Part shown: positions 1 to 12,752 of the stretch, in pieces | How positions within the stretch are numbered: the first letter of the stretch is position 1 | How the letters are laid out: every line of letters begins with the position of its first letter | Source: Metellina segmentata | Taxonomy: Eukaryota > Arthropoda > Arachnida > Araneae > Tetragnathidae | Reading direction: 5' to 3' | NCBI GenBank assembly: GCA_947359465.1 | Contig: CANAIC010000157.1 | Location: 1-64,000, forward strand | DNA length: 64,000 nucleotides | Made by a program: the position numbers and the translations under genes | The notes under the pieces: model-generated | Told to the model about the DNA's origin: nothing | Database searches by the model: none | Seen by the model: only the letters and a program-made list of their open reading frames with translations

Positions 1-525
1 CTTTGACGGGCCTGGCACTCTACCGGTCTGCCAGTGTAGGCATAAGAAACAACAACAAAAACATAAACATGCTCGAAATAGAACCAAGCTAAATTTTCTG
101 AAATACCTCACATATATTCATTTTTTTATTTTAAATTCAATTCAACTTTTCATCAAAAAGACATTTATACTAGCATTTTAAAAATGGAAAATAAAGTTAA
201 GTTATTAAAGTGCACGGCAAGCACATTCGTTAAAGCTTCCCTCACAAATAATTTTTTTAAATGTCACAGCAAAAAAAATTTTTTTACATTCTTAATGGAA
301 CATTCCTGTACAAGTTCGAGTATCTGTAGACAAGAATAACAGTTCTGAATTCCTTACTATCTCAAACCAAAAAAAAAAATTAAAAACAATTTTATCACAG
401 GTGTGAGATTCTCTTAAAAAAATATATAAGAATTTTCGCAAAAAATATTTTCGAAATTCTTTTTTCTATTTAATCAGAGGAACACTTTTATGATTCAATT
501 AATCCAGAGGTACTTAACGTGTTTT

Positions 526-815
526 GAAATTACTTTGTTTTTGTTACGTTTGATTGAATGTCTGATACATCCGACAGTTGTTTTTGCAAGAAACCCAAGT
601 ATAGTTTTATGACAGTCGATGCTAGTATCACAAATATTTCCGATTTAGTGATAGTGAGTATATTTTGGTACAGAAGCCATCCTTTCAATTCAACAGCAGT
701 TTCTTTTACTTCACATTGAGAACATATTTTACCATTTCTTGACGTGTGTTTAGTCACGTTAAAATTATATATCTGAGAATAATCTTTATTTGGATTAGCC
801 AACAATTCGTCTGGT
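526..815 (-). other. Unusually conserved ORF island, arm A
   Basis: A minus-strand reading frame is open here and in the matching part of arm B (30,720-31,005). Bases 526-710 look identical between the arms. The next 100 bases have about five differences, while flanking DNA differs by roughly 8-10 percent. The predicted protein has no domain I recognise and includes CSQC and a hydrophobic C-terminal third. In arm A an upstream in-frame TGA follows the Met used in arm B, so the N-terminus differs. This could be a real exon under constraint, a gene-conversion tract, or chance. No function is assigned. Confidence 0.35.
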
Positions 816-2917
816 AAGTATATGCAAATATAATATTTTTTTCCTCGTGTTCTATTGATATGTAGTGTGTGTAGAAAATTAAAAACGCTGAAATAGCTTC
901 AAATATTCATGTTTTGTGTGAAACGCTTTAAAGTAATTTCAGAAGCCAAACACAGATTAATGTAGGTTTATTGCTACTTACTCACTTGTATCACATGACA
1001 TAAATGAAAGACTACACCGTGTCTATTAGCCATTGAGGCCCTGAAGAACAAGACAAGAATGACGAATAAACTGGTATGAGGAACAGCCGAGACAGGACAT
1101 AATGTGCTCTGCTGAAGCCTAAGCTGAAACTCGTTTAGAGCACTGAGGAAAATACTCGGAACCCAATCCGATATTCATTCCCTTCAAATGTCCACTACAA
1201 GGCCTTGATAGAGAAGTCTGGTCTCTTCTGTTGACTAACTTAGACTGCTATGTCAAAACACTCTAGATATAGAATCAAACTATTTTATCTGAACATCTCT
1301 CTCCTACGCATTTTATAATTTTATCTTTATCTAGCTCAATAACCCGGCCTTACTCGTGTTTAAAATATGACAGCGACATTTCCCAATGTTAACACAAATA
1401 CGTAACCCCTGTAGAACGTGTTTCCTAGAACATATACTATTATTGCAGGAAAACAAACTTTAGATTTGAAAATTGGATCTTCTAGGGACACTTTTAGGAC
1501 TACCTGCGTGGCAATTTTCATGACTACTGATTGGTCTGAAGACAGGAAAGAAACAGCCTATGTTTTCCTTAGTGTTCTAAAGTATAAGTGTACCAAATTT
1601 GGTGTGGATTGATCAAACTGTGTAGATTTGTGTAGAAAACATACACTCACACTTAAACGTACACACCCACATTCTTTTATATATATTTATATAGATGATA
1701 AAAGATTCAACTTGTCATCAATATCATGTTTTCATTGTCCAACTTGTACTTCAACGTATCCTTCTTGGTGCCTTCCTAATCTTAAACTTTTTCTAGCGCA
1801 ATGCGGCACTAGGCTGACTGCAGGCATGCCAGTCATGAGTCGAAAAAGGCCCTGCTCACTGAAATTTTGAAAGAAATCTCTTAATTGTTTTATATGAGTC
1901 GCTCAGGAGACAATGCAGTTAAGTCCAGAAAAAGATATTGAGAAAATTAATGTTTTTTAATACATTGGTTTTTAAAATTATTCATTTGATCAGAAAATTA
2001 TGTAAAGTCTTTTTTCAAAGGGACAAACTGCAACAAAACATGTACAGAGTGTCTTTTTTACATAAAAAAACGTAAGAAATTTATGTAAAAAAATATTGTT
2101 CAAGATTGTTCTGTGTTTCATCGTTTGATGTTGTAATGTATGAAAGCGTTCGTATATGCAACTTCAGAACTGGCGACGGTCACAAGACGGATTATTTTCT
2201 GGTTTACATTTTATTCAAAGAACTGTTTACGAACGCGGTCTCACTGTTAGCAACACATATCGAAAGAAGAACAAGAATTTTATTTTTATTTTAAAGATTA
2301 TGTAAAAAAATATTGAAAAAAGTGGACTTATTGATAATGGCTTCTGAAATTATTAGAAAACATACTTAGAAGCTATAATAAGAAAGGCTTTCTGACCAAT
2401 AAAAAACGAAGTAATGAGGAAATCCTTTAGTACCTAAAAATAATATTATTTATTCCATTAAAATTTGCGAAAGTCCGAAAATGTCAAAAAATGGTCTTAA
2501 CCTCGTTGGCTTCTGAGAGACTCGTATATAAGTCTGCGATAAGATGGTAAAGCTATTAGATTTCATTTCTTAGCCAAAGGGCATGGGATTTAGAAACATT
2601 AAGAAATAGTATGTACTTAAATGCTTGTTAAATATAATCCCAAAATTTCAGGTAAAATTGTGAATGTAGGTCAGATTTAGTTGTAAAAGTAGAGTAGAGA
2701 TTCCGAGAAAATATATTTATCAATTATGTATGAAACATTGACGTTTCATATTTGTAGCAATCATATTTTAATTATTTTTGATAGTGTTTCAATAAACCGA
2801 CATAATCTCAAATACATTAATTAATTGCTAAAATATTTATAGCATCCTATTAGACAAAAAATGTTTAAGATTGTCCATTCTTGAATTACATATTCACTTC
2901 TATGCAAGTACAAAATA

Positions 2918-3788
2918 TCTCTACTATTTTAAAGAAAGTGTTTGTTTGTCTGTTTGTTTCTTGCACGCAAAATCCTGACGAATCTATGGCATTTACAGTA
3001 ATAGAATTTGGCACACAGGTAATCCAAATTTTTTTGCAATTTTAAGGTCGCGGCGAATTTTAAAATTCAATCTAGAACATTTTAAAATGAATTTAAAGAT
3101 TTAATTATTATTGTTTTCATTGGAATGGCAACCCATAAAGATATGACCTATTTTTAATTTTTTTTCCCGTTTCCGTATTCATTTGCGCAGAGTAATGATT
3201 TTCCAGCAGAGCATAAAAAAATTTTAACTTTATTTATGTAGTTCTTTTTTTTCTCTCCTAGACCGTTAAAGATAGAGTAAAAATTTTAACGGATTTGAAA
3301 TCTGAGGAAAATTTCACTTTAGATCGATACCTAAAAATATGATTTTCTTTAAATAAATAATTTTTAAATTGAATATGTGTTTTATATTTTCGCAAGAGAT
3401 TGTGACGTCACGTGAACTTTCTATTTCCAAAAAAACAAAAACAGATTGCATCTTCTGACCTTCGCGTTAAAAAAAAGAAACAGATTACATTTCCTGTCCC
3501 TTTCCATTTCCGCGAATGAGAGCAAAAAATAAAAAAACATATTGACAGGGATTGTTAAGTTTTTTTTTTTGTTTAATCGGAATCGCTAAAGATAGATTAA
3601 AAATTTCAACGGATCTGAAATCTGCGGAAAATTTCACTTTAGATTGATGCTTAAAAATATGATTTTCTTTAAATAAATAATTTTTAAATTGAATATATCG
3701 TCAAAAGATTTGAAATCTGCGGACAATTTTACACCAGATTATAATACTTTACACCACTGGCACGGACACCGCCGGGCAAACCAAGCAG
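2918..3788 (+). mobile_element. Helitron-like non-autonomous element
   Basis: The insert begins TCTCTACTATTTTAAAG directly after an A, followed by a (GTTT)n-rich stretch typical of arthropod Helitron 5' ends. It ends in a hairpin-like GGACACCGCCGGGCAA segment and AAGCAG followed by T. Arm B keeps a near-empty site at about 32,465 (ACAAAATA joined to TTTCTTATA), which supports an insertion between A and T. It contains two roughly 120-bp direct copies of an internal block (about 3,265-3,390 and 3,590-3,715). No Rep/helicase is encoded. The exact 3' end is uncertain by a few bases. Confidence 0.6.
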
Positions 3789-5827
3789 TATCCAGTTTCT
3801 TATAGAATGTAGGTTTTGAAAGACGCGAAAAAGATCTATCTTTGAAGGAAAAGAATCTTTATTTTTTGAACACAGACGACTTACATTTTCGGAATCATAT
3901 CACTTCGCTATTGAATGCAGTTTCTAACCAAGCCCAAATACTTTTATTGAAAACTGAAAAAGATTGCAAGTTTTATGTAAGATGCCTTGAAAATATGCTT
4001 CAAAATTTTTTTTTAATTATTTGCCATGACTACGGAGTAGTTTTCCTTGTGATGTCCGTTTCAGAAATTGTAATTCTATTAATTTTATTTTTTTTAAAAG
4101 GTACTATAAAAAATGGGTTTCACTCGGATAAATTTTCAGATGACATTTATTTTCCTTGGTCAGTGATGGAAAGTTTTCATTTACGTTTTAAACAGTGGGG
4201 CAGATATTGTCGTTATATTTAAAAAGATTCAATACTAAAATTGATCACACATTGTTTGCTTCCTCAAACAGCTATAGTAATACCTGAAAAAAAAATTCAG
4301 TGGTGAAATTTGTAAGTGATCAGAGTACCTTTACCTTAACTTTTGAGTTCTTTCTTCAATATGCTTCATATAAAATCACATCAATTGAAATCAGAAAGTA
4401 AGCCATACGAAGAAAACTACGCTTTTTACTTTTTCTAATTGAAATGAAACTTTTTTTCGATGGTTTATTTAGTTGTTTCTACAATTTTTATATGACGTTT
4501 TACGATGTTTTTTATTTATAGTGCAGTATCATCTGTTAGTGTTTACGTCAATTTTGGTTCCGTCATTGATTTTTCAAAATTAATTTTCCCAAAATTCGGG
4601 AAGTTACAAGAATAGCTATACGTCCAAGAGCAAAAATGAGAACCAAATTTTCGGGTAAAAAAAATTATTTTTACAAATGACTATCAAAGTTCAGCATGCT
4701 TGAAATCTGGTAAATTTAGATTAAAGAAAGCGAGTTTGAGAATGAAACAAAAAAAGTTAAGAAAAAGAAAAGTATGATTCAGGGAAGTTCAAATTAATGT
4801 TTTCAATTGTTTATACATATAAAATTAAAGTGAATTTTTTTTGGATGAATAAAATTGCTTATCTTTGCTAGATTTATGCTTTGCACTCTTATTTGATAAA
4901 GAATATAAACTGATGAAAAGTATAATTGCTCCTAAAGATACATGTATTCATGACAATGTATACATGACATGACAATTCATATCAGTCTTAGCGGGCCGCA
5001 TATGAATGTTGCAGCTATGCGTAATGAGTGAGTACAGAAAGACAGCATAGAAACATTGAAATCGGTATTTGTGGCCATGATAAACCTGATTCTGGAGAGT
5101 AAAAGATTATTTTCGATGAGTTGAATCTCTAGATTAATTTGTAGACAGCTGAAAGTAATGCTGTGGTTGTTGCTCTCGCAGTCGAAAGTGCATAGTCACT
5201 TTTTTCTCCATATATGCAAATGTACTTCTGTTGCCATCAAAAGTCTCTATAAGAAAATTGGTTCCCTTTCCATTGTATTCGATTGAGCTACAGATGCCTC
5301 GTAGGGGGTGAGATGTTTTTTTGGCCACTCCGTATTAAAAATAGAGATAAACAAACAAATTTTGTTCTTGTGAAACAAAACCATCGATGTATGTATCTCT
5401 ATGGAAGCGGTTCTGAGTGAGTTTTTAAGGTACTGGTCAGAAATGTTTTACCACATTTTATTCATCATGTGCTTTATCCTTCAAAATTATTGTTCACAAG
5501 TGTACATACTACCCAAAATCTGTGTTCAGATGACAAAATGTTTATGTCAATTTTCTCAAAAATTGAGTAAGTCCCATCCTTGAGTCTGATTTGTTAATGT
5601 TTAGAAGGTGGCAAAATGTCGGTAAGTCTTTTTCTTTCAGTTCATAAGAAAACAAAGGTGGAAAAATTGTAATAAATCAAAAACCACAGAACCACATGTT
5701 GAATCTTGAATTTTAAAATTGCTGTGACGAAACATTAAAAATGAAAAAAATAATAACATTTTGCCATCTGAGCACAGAAATATCCGATTATAAAGCGAGG
5801 ATTATTTTTCTTTGGGAAGCTAGGTCT

Positions 5828-5867
5828 TTAATCAGATCTTGATAGATGAGTATCTCGTCGAAACAAC
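5828..5867 (-). repeat. Single satellite-like monomer upstream of gene 1
   Basis: The bases read CAGATCTTGATAGAT then TATCTCGTCG. This is the reverse complement of the core of the 44-bp satellite monomer at 24,500-25,535 (CGAGATATCG then ATCAAGATCTGG). It lies about 100 bases upstream of the acceptor before the gene 1 start codon. The equivalent position of gene 3 carries another copy. Confidence 0.5.
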
Positions 5868-5974
5868 TTGAGGGAATAACACCCCAATTGGTTCTGCAGT
5901 TAAAATCTTAATCTGTTTTAATTTACCGAAGTGTGTTTTACTTTTGTTTCAGATTAAGGAGCCACATACACAAT

Positions 5975-7531
5975 ATGCGAGCTTTAGTATTTCTTGTCTT
6001 CGCTGGCCTTGCGCTGCTGAGTGTGATCTCTTCGTGTCCTTCCGACTGCAGTAAAATGCACTGCATGCCCCCCTCTTGCGTGTTTGGTCAACAGAAGGTC
6101 AAAGGTGGTGGAAAGTGTGGATGCTGTGATATTTGTGTAGCACTCCTAAGTAAGTACGGACACATCAATCTTGAACATTTGTAGTTGACATTGAATTCTT
6201 AGAAAAGTATATGAAGTGGGTACAGGTGCAGTCGACGTTTATAGCGATGGCAACAGCCTCGGCGCTTTTTTTTTTTTTGGCTCACTTATAGTATAGCGAC
6301 TTTAGAAGTGCGCCCATAAAAAAACGCTAAGTACGTTGCCGCTATAAACACAAACTGCAGCTGTACCATAAAGTGTTTTATTTAATTGTAACTCTGACCA
6401 CCAGTTTAACTCGGAGGAGGGCGCGTCTCAAATCAGAACATAAACGGTTGATTGAGGTGTCTCCTATCCCAGCTCTATTTGTTCTAAAAATCAGAGAGAT
6501 GCATAATTCTTTATCTAATTACATTTAAATAACATTTATTATATGAAAGTAAAAACACCAAAAAGACGTGCATGGCTTCGCATATTTTCAATAAAAATTC
6601 GTACAAACTACCATTATAAAAGACTAAAAGACAGAAAATGGTTTTTAAGGATAGGGAAAATAAATGTCTGCCACAAGGCTAAACTTGTCATTGTAATTTT
6701 CTTCTCTGTACTTCTATACCTTTCTTTTATTTGAGTTCACGTATACGTAACACATAAAAGCCATGATATATCTCTATATTTAAAGTATCGATCTGGTGTA
6801 AACATTTGCGCAGATTTCAAATCCGTAGAAATTTTCTCTCTATCTTTAACGATCGCAAAGATAGAATCTTGAACTAAATAATAAAAAAGAAATTAACGCC
6901 AATCAAAAATGTTTATTTGTTTTGTTTCTCTTCGCTGGAATCGTTATGCGCAGGAGATGAAAGGAAAAAATAATAATTTACAATCCGTAATCTCTTCATA
7001 CTGTTGCCATTCTAAGGAAAACAAATAATAAATAAAGGCCAATAAATTAATTTTAAAATGTGCTAGATTAAATTTTAAAATTCGGGCTTCGCATTCTTCC
7101 TTTTATAATAGTAGAGATACAACGTGCAAAAGGAAGCTCCAATGTTTTGATACTTTTTTAATGACGCATTTACAGGAGGACTCATTAGTTCTTTTTAAGC
7201 TACAACTTTCATTTCAATTTAAAATTTAATTGAAGTTAGTACTTTTATAGAGTGTAATTGTTAAAGAATATGTGATTTCGTGTCAAAAATAAATATATTT
7301 ATGGTTTTTCTTCTATTCCTATACTGTTAGTACTCTGCATAAACGAATAAATACAACATTTCGCTTTATGCTTTCTTTTCAAGCTACTTTCAACTCATTC
7401 TTGATTTTCCTTTTTCCTCAGAAAAAGGTGATAGCTGCGTTCTGGCTGTCAAAGACATTCCTCCTAATGAGAAATGCGCAGATGGCTTAAAGTGTGATCC
7501 AAACTCTCTGAAATGCGTGGCTGACAACTGA
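5975..7531 (+). CDS. Secreted 12-Cys IGFBP-N/fungal-protease-inhibitor-like peptide, gene 1
   Basis: There are two coding exons, 5,975-6,149 and 7,422-7,531, joined by a phase-1 intron (donor GTAAGTAC, acceptor CCTCAG). They encode 94 residues. Residues 1-20 form a signal peptide (MRALVFLVFAGLALL...). The mature part has 12 cysteines spaced C-x3-C-x4-C-x4-C-x12-C-x-CC-x2-C-x9-C-x12-C-x5-C-x6-C. The CGCCDIC core is that of IGFBP N-domains, arthropod fungal-protease-inhibitor-like peptides and spider SIBD proteins. A splice acceptor (TTTGTTTCAG, ending at 5,952) lies 22 bases before the ATG, so an untranslated upstream exon is likely. AATAAA is at 7,641-7,646. A role as extracellular protease inhibitor or binding/immune peptide is inferred from the family. 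A venom or haemolymph role cannot be told apart here. Confidence 0.8.
6780..7117 (-). mobile_element. Helitron-like element fragment in gene 1 intron
   Basis: Read on the minus strand it starts TCTCTACTATTATAAAAGG after an A and continues into blocks also found inside 2,918-3,788. It ends near ATCGATACTTT. A matching copy lies in the gene 3 intron (about 37,323-37,665), so this insertion predates the segmental duplication. No coding capacity is seen. Confidence 0.5.
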
Positions 7532-9020
7532 ATTATTTTACGATCTTGAACAGTAGTTGTATTAGGTCTGCAATTTACCGCTAGATTTTGTAATTTATAT
7601 TTATTCTCTAAAATACACTGTAAATTTTGTATACCAAGAAAATAAAGCTGTAATTTATGTTCAGTAAAAAGTAATTTTTAGTGTATCTCTAAAGTTTATT
7701 TGATGTGGTATGAGTTTAAGTTATGGACGCTGTATTTTGTCACAAAACAGAATATGTTCGAAGTGTGTTTCGATTTTACATCACATAAAACTCTCAAAGT
7801 GATATCAATATCTTATATAATATACACTCTCATGATTTTATACGTGAATCAATCTTTATCTCCTTTGCTGCCAAATTACATTAATGTCGCACAAACTATT
7901 CTTGTATTAGAAATGGCTGGATATTTTCGGGGAAGACCTCGCATATTGCGTGGGAAATTGTTCATAAGTGTTTTCTTCTAACTAATTGATGTCATTGAAA
8001 ATATAACTCCAGTGCACTTTAAACACATCAGCAGAAAATAATGGCCGAAAACAGTGGAAAATTACTGGATCAATAGTGTAAAAGTAATGAATTTTGTAAG
8101 GCATTAATATTCACTCCAGTGACTTCAAAACAATCCATTCATTTACAACACCTTGATATAATACAGTATGAGATGCGTGTACTAGATATCTACTTAAAAA
8201 GACTTTTACCAAATGTTTCTGACCCATTTGATCAAATGCCTAGACAATCATAATCTGACTCTGTCTTAACCTGCACTTAACTCCCACCTGCCTAAATATT
8301 TTTCTAGGAATGATAGGAACTCTTTCACATAGCTGATTCATTCAAAGTGAGGGTTCAAAGAACAAATGACAAGTACATAAACGAAATATTACAGCGTCAA
8401 AGAACTAAAACGATCACAAAGCCCCTGCAGTAGTTCTACACAGGGAGTCAAAATATTTTTTTTAAATATAAAAATTAAAAGAATAAAACTCATGTGGTGA
8501 TTAAAGTCGTATCTACACGTTTTGGGGAAAAATCATAAAACCTATTTAATATTTGCGTATAAGAAATAAAATCCGACAGGGTCAAAATGACTCCATAGAT
8601 GGTTTTAATGTTAGTAATGTATTTTTTACCAAAAAAAATTTTCGGTCTAATAAATATCGATCAATATGCGAAATTTTCGCAATTGACATTATATAATGGA
8701 ATAATGATCTATTTAGTATTAAACATAGATTCCTACAATTAATTCCAAAGGAAATCACTAGATGGCGTCGTGGATCGGGTCTAATATGAAATTGAGCTCT
8801 TGGGAACAAATGCTCTATATGGAAACACTTGCAATTACTGAATTCGAATTCCTTACGAAGGTTGTTAAGCCGTCAAATCTCGATCTTGATGGGATTTGCT
8901 CTTAAAATTCCTTTATTTACACTATGATATATTTGGTGGCCTTGAAAATACGATTAAGGTGTAGCTTTCTACATGTGACGTTTCTGAGACCGTAATCATC
9001 CTAGAATATCTTTACTAACC

Positions 9021-9410
9021 ATGTCCCAGCGTTCACAAAATTTTACACAATATTTCAACGTTACACAATGCATTTTCCCCTTTAAAAAAACCTTTCAAAA
9101 GAAGGAAAAAATTACGTTTATATTCACGATTTGTTTTTTATTCGTATCGCTAAACTCCTCACGTGTAATTTCATTTTTAGTACTTTGCGTCATAAGAACT
9201 GTCTTTAAATATCAGATACACAAACGTTCACCAATATTACACAATATTTCAACGTTACATTTTTCCATTGAAGAAAAACTGTTTAAACAGAAGAAAAAAA
9301 TTACGTTTATGTTCATGATTTAGTATTCAGTCGTATCTCTAAACTCATCACATGTAATTTCATTTTTAGTACTTTGCGTCATAACAACAGTCATTAAACA
9401 TTAGATATAC
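9021..9410 (+). repeat. Imperfect tandem duplication, about 200-bp unit
   Basis: Two successive blocks (about 9,021-9,225 and 9,226-9,410) share TTACACAATATTTCAACGTT, AAAAAATTACGTTTAT and TTTTTAGTACTTTGCGTCAT. Arm B has the same two block types in the opposite order and further apart (38,955-39,150 and 39,385-39,590). I see no gene in it. Confidence 0.6.
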
Positions 9411-9849
9411 GAACTAAATTGAGCAGCTTCAGCTATTATTATTTTTTTTAAATTTTTTTTTTAATTATTATTTTTTTTTTGGATTTGCATATAACAGAAA
9501 ATCTCTCTTTGCCAATGACTTGTGGTGATAGCGGCTTTCCTCTCAATCACTTCACCTGTCTCGAAATGAATATTATCCATTTCTAGCTGTCGCGAGTCCA
9601 CAACAGTACATCCATTGACAGAGAATTGCTTCACCTATTAATGTAAGCATTATTTTCTGGCTCCGAATCGGTTTACTTTGGGATTATGACATTTGTTTGA
9701 CTACGACTATTGACTTCACATTGACTATTATTTTTTTGAAACTATGACTCTATATGCTTTGGAGTAGAGTGAAGAATTAAAAGTAGGTTCGCTGGAAATA
9801 CATTTCGTGTTCCGGGAATCATAGAACTAATTGTCTCCAATCGGAAATA

Positions 9850-10816
9850 CACTCAAAACTGTTTTTGTGCGGTGGATAGGGATAGCATGAAAGAAGACGC
9901 GTAAAAAATATCTTCCAAAACTTCACGAGTAGCTATAAAAAATATTTTTCGCAACACAAATTTAAAAGTATTTTTTTATGCGGTGGATAGGAACCGCATA
10001 AAAAAAAGTCTCAGGTAGGAAATAAATCAAAACATGACGAAATAACTAGAAATTGCTTTTTTAAACGAAATCAAGACACAAGTTTTGGCAAGTACTTGGA
10101 ATCTTGTCAAACTTTTTGGAGTCTCATTTCGAAATCTCGCTTAGAAAATACACATGCGAACATTTTTAAATATTTTATTTTGTACTTATTTTACGCATAC
10201 AAAACTTTTCAAAACGTATAACCATTATCCTTCGTAGTCTGACAATACGCGGATTTTGCTGTGGTGAACTGGTTCAAAATCACTTTCGTCACTTAAAGAT
10301 ACTATCTCAAACTCGTTTAGAGTTGACTTTTGTTCAGTTACCATTTAGTCGGTGTAACGGACTAAACAGTATGAACTAATTTCCCCTGGCCTCATACAGA
10401 TTTATAACTCCATACATATAAAACGAAAAACGTGGGGCGCTTTACACTTCTTACTACTATCTATTACATGCGCCCCAGGTTTGTTGTTTTAAATCTTACA
10501 AACATTTTTATAGCTTTTAAAACTTTATAATCACACATTTTCAGGACAATCTGTATGGGGTCAGGAATCTGTATAGGGTTATAAATCTGTATGGGGCCAG
10601 GAGAAATGTTTTTATACTTTTTAGTCCGTTACAAAAACGTGCTATATTAAAAATTTTTTTATTTATTTAAGTAATTTTATTGATAACTTCGTCAATTATG
10701 TTCTAATTTGATTGAAATTTTGAAAGGACTGTAAGTTGACTGTACTTAATAACTTTTTTTCATATACCGCACAAAAAAAATCTAAGAAAAAAGTTCAAAC
10801 AAAACAGGTTTGAGGG
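9850..10816. mobile_element. TA-flanked MITE, mariner/Tc1-like
   Basis: The ends are CACTCAAAACTGTTTTTGTG and, inverted, CCCTCAAACCTGTTTTG. Both are followed inward by GTGCGGT. TA is present on both sides (9,848-9,849 and 10,817-10,818). Arm B has an apparent empty site, GGAATTACTTTG near 39,944. The 967-bp body has no transposase and contains repeated short motifs such as CTGTATGGGG and GGTGGATAGG. This fits a non-autonomous mariner-type element that arrived after the duplication. Confidence 0.7.
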
Positions 10817-12508
10817 TACTTTGTATGGTATGTATATGTTTACCGCACACGGCTAATGTCCTTTTTAATTAATATTTATTTCAGATGAGCATACAAAGGT
10901 TCTTCTTCTCTTCTGTAGAACAGATGCGTATTCGAACTATTATATCACCACTTGTTCCATTATAGCTAGGGTTGCAAGAAGATGAATATCAGAAAAGAGA
11001 ACATTTGGTAAAATTATTTTCTTTAAAAGAGGACACGAACAGAGCTCATTAAAAGTGTGTTATTGTTAAGTATGTAATAAAAAGAATAATCTTTAACGAA
11101 AATCTTGGTACATTAACCACTAGCTGAAAGAAAATCTACTGAACATATTAATTGCATATTTTGAAAAGAATTAGTAAATGACCATTTATTCGTCAGTATT
11201 TTTTCAAAAGGTTGTAAAAAATAAGAATCTAATTTTTAAACAAACATATAGCAACAAAATAATAGTAAATACATGTCCAATTAATAGAAATAAAACATTT
11301 TACTTTTTATATTTGTTTGTGCACAGCTATCATAGTTGAGTTATTTACTTCGATTTAATGCTAACAAATAGGTTGCTAGGTTAGCAACGCGATTTATTTC
11401 TGAACTAAAAATTGGCTGCCATTTGTAAGTCTTGCTATTTGTTCTGATATAAAAAGAGCAATATTTCATTCTTATTATTCTAACACGAATCTAAATTCTG
11501 ATTGGTTATCTATTTGATCTCATAATGAGACGTTTAAACAATGGAGTTCAATATACACTAGAGGTTGAACTTTCTGTTATGTATTTTAATAATGCGTACA
11601 ATTTTTGTACAGTGTACTAGATCTAGTACGTAATTGAATAGCTGTGGTTTACACAACGATATAAAGAAGTTGGACAAAAATAAGGAACCACCTAAAAAGC
11701 ACGCAATATTGTCTAATATGGTGTAGAAATACCATTGGCATTCAAAATAGCTTGCAATCTTCTCGGAATGGATAAATACAGTTCCTGTATGCTTGCCAAG
11801 GGAATCTTGTACCATTCTTCCTGCAAAATGATCGCAGGTTCAGATAACGATGATGGCGGTGGATAGCGATCACGCACTTTCCTCTCCAATGTAGACCACA
11901 AAGATTCGATTATATTCAGGTCTGGTGACTGTGTTGACCAGGGGAGATGTGATGAATTATCCTCGTGCTCAGAAACCAGTCCTGGACGATATGAACTGTG
12001 TGAATAGGGGCTTTGTCGTCTTGGAAGACACCATCATCATTGGGGAACAAAGTTTGTAACGTGAGAAGGACTTGATCGGCCAAAATGTACACATAATCCT
12101 TTCCTTTAATGTGCCCTTGCAGGGTAATCATGGAGCCCACAGAAAACCACGATATGGCTGCCCAAACCATCACAGAACCCCCGCCATGTTTCACTCTCGG
12201 CAACAAGCAGTCTGTATTATAATAGGCTTGGGATGTCGTTCGCCCGACGTAAACCCGGCTAGAAGTGGGAAACAGTATGAAACAAGACTCATCCGACCAA
12301 ATTACTGTCTTCCATTGCTCCACAGTCCAGGCTTTATGACTAAAACACCACTTTCTCCTGTTTCAGGCATTAGCATCACTAATGAATGGTTTTTGAATTG
12401 TAGTTTGGCCAGAAATACCCTGCTTATGGAGATCCCTTCTTATTGTTTTGGTACTCACAGGGTTTGTGAGCGCGACATTCATTTCGGAAGTAACTTTTGA
12501 AACTGTGG

Positions 12509-12752
12509 TGTAGGACCCCGAGCGATCTACTTATTGTCATCCTTGTTTACAAGTAGAGCAAACACTTTCCATTCTTAAATGAAACTTTATTGGACGGACG
12601 AATATACATCAAAAATGGTACACCGAAACAGCCTTTCTTGCTCCCACGCGGATTTTCCCGCGTCTGTCATGCATCTCCCCTTTCAGCTTCACCCCCTCTC
12701 TTCTCTCTCTCTCCCCTTCTCCCCGTTGGCCAGCTCTTAACGCGCCACTACA
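12509..12752 (-). repeat. LTR (3' LTR of the gag-only element)
   Basis: This 244-bp direct repeat of 16,290-16,524 starts TGTAGGACCCC and ends CGCCACTACA. Unlike its partner it keeps an extra CT-rich stretch (TCTCTCTCTCCCCTTC region), so the two LTRs have drifted by an indel and several substitutions. Confidence 0.9.

Noticed and set aside
1418..1612. 64-codon plus-strand frame partly conserved in arm B
   Set aside because: Divergence between arms is at the background level, and the C-terminus is not conserved.
3842..4222. 126-codon plus-strand frame with a hydrophobic stretch
   Set aside because: The matching arm B sequence (about 32,515-32,890) has several frame-breaking indels, and AT-rich composition explains the frame. 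No domain is recognised.
12072..12500. 142-codon plus-strand frame
   Set aside because: It is antisense to the Tc1 transposase, whose motifs are clear on the minus strand.
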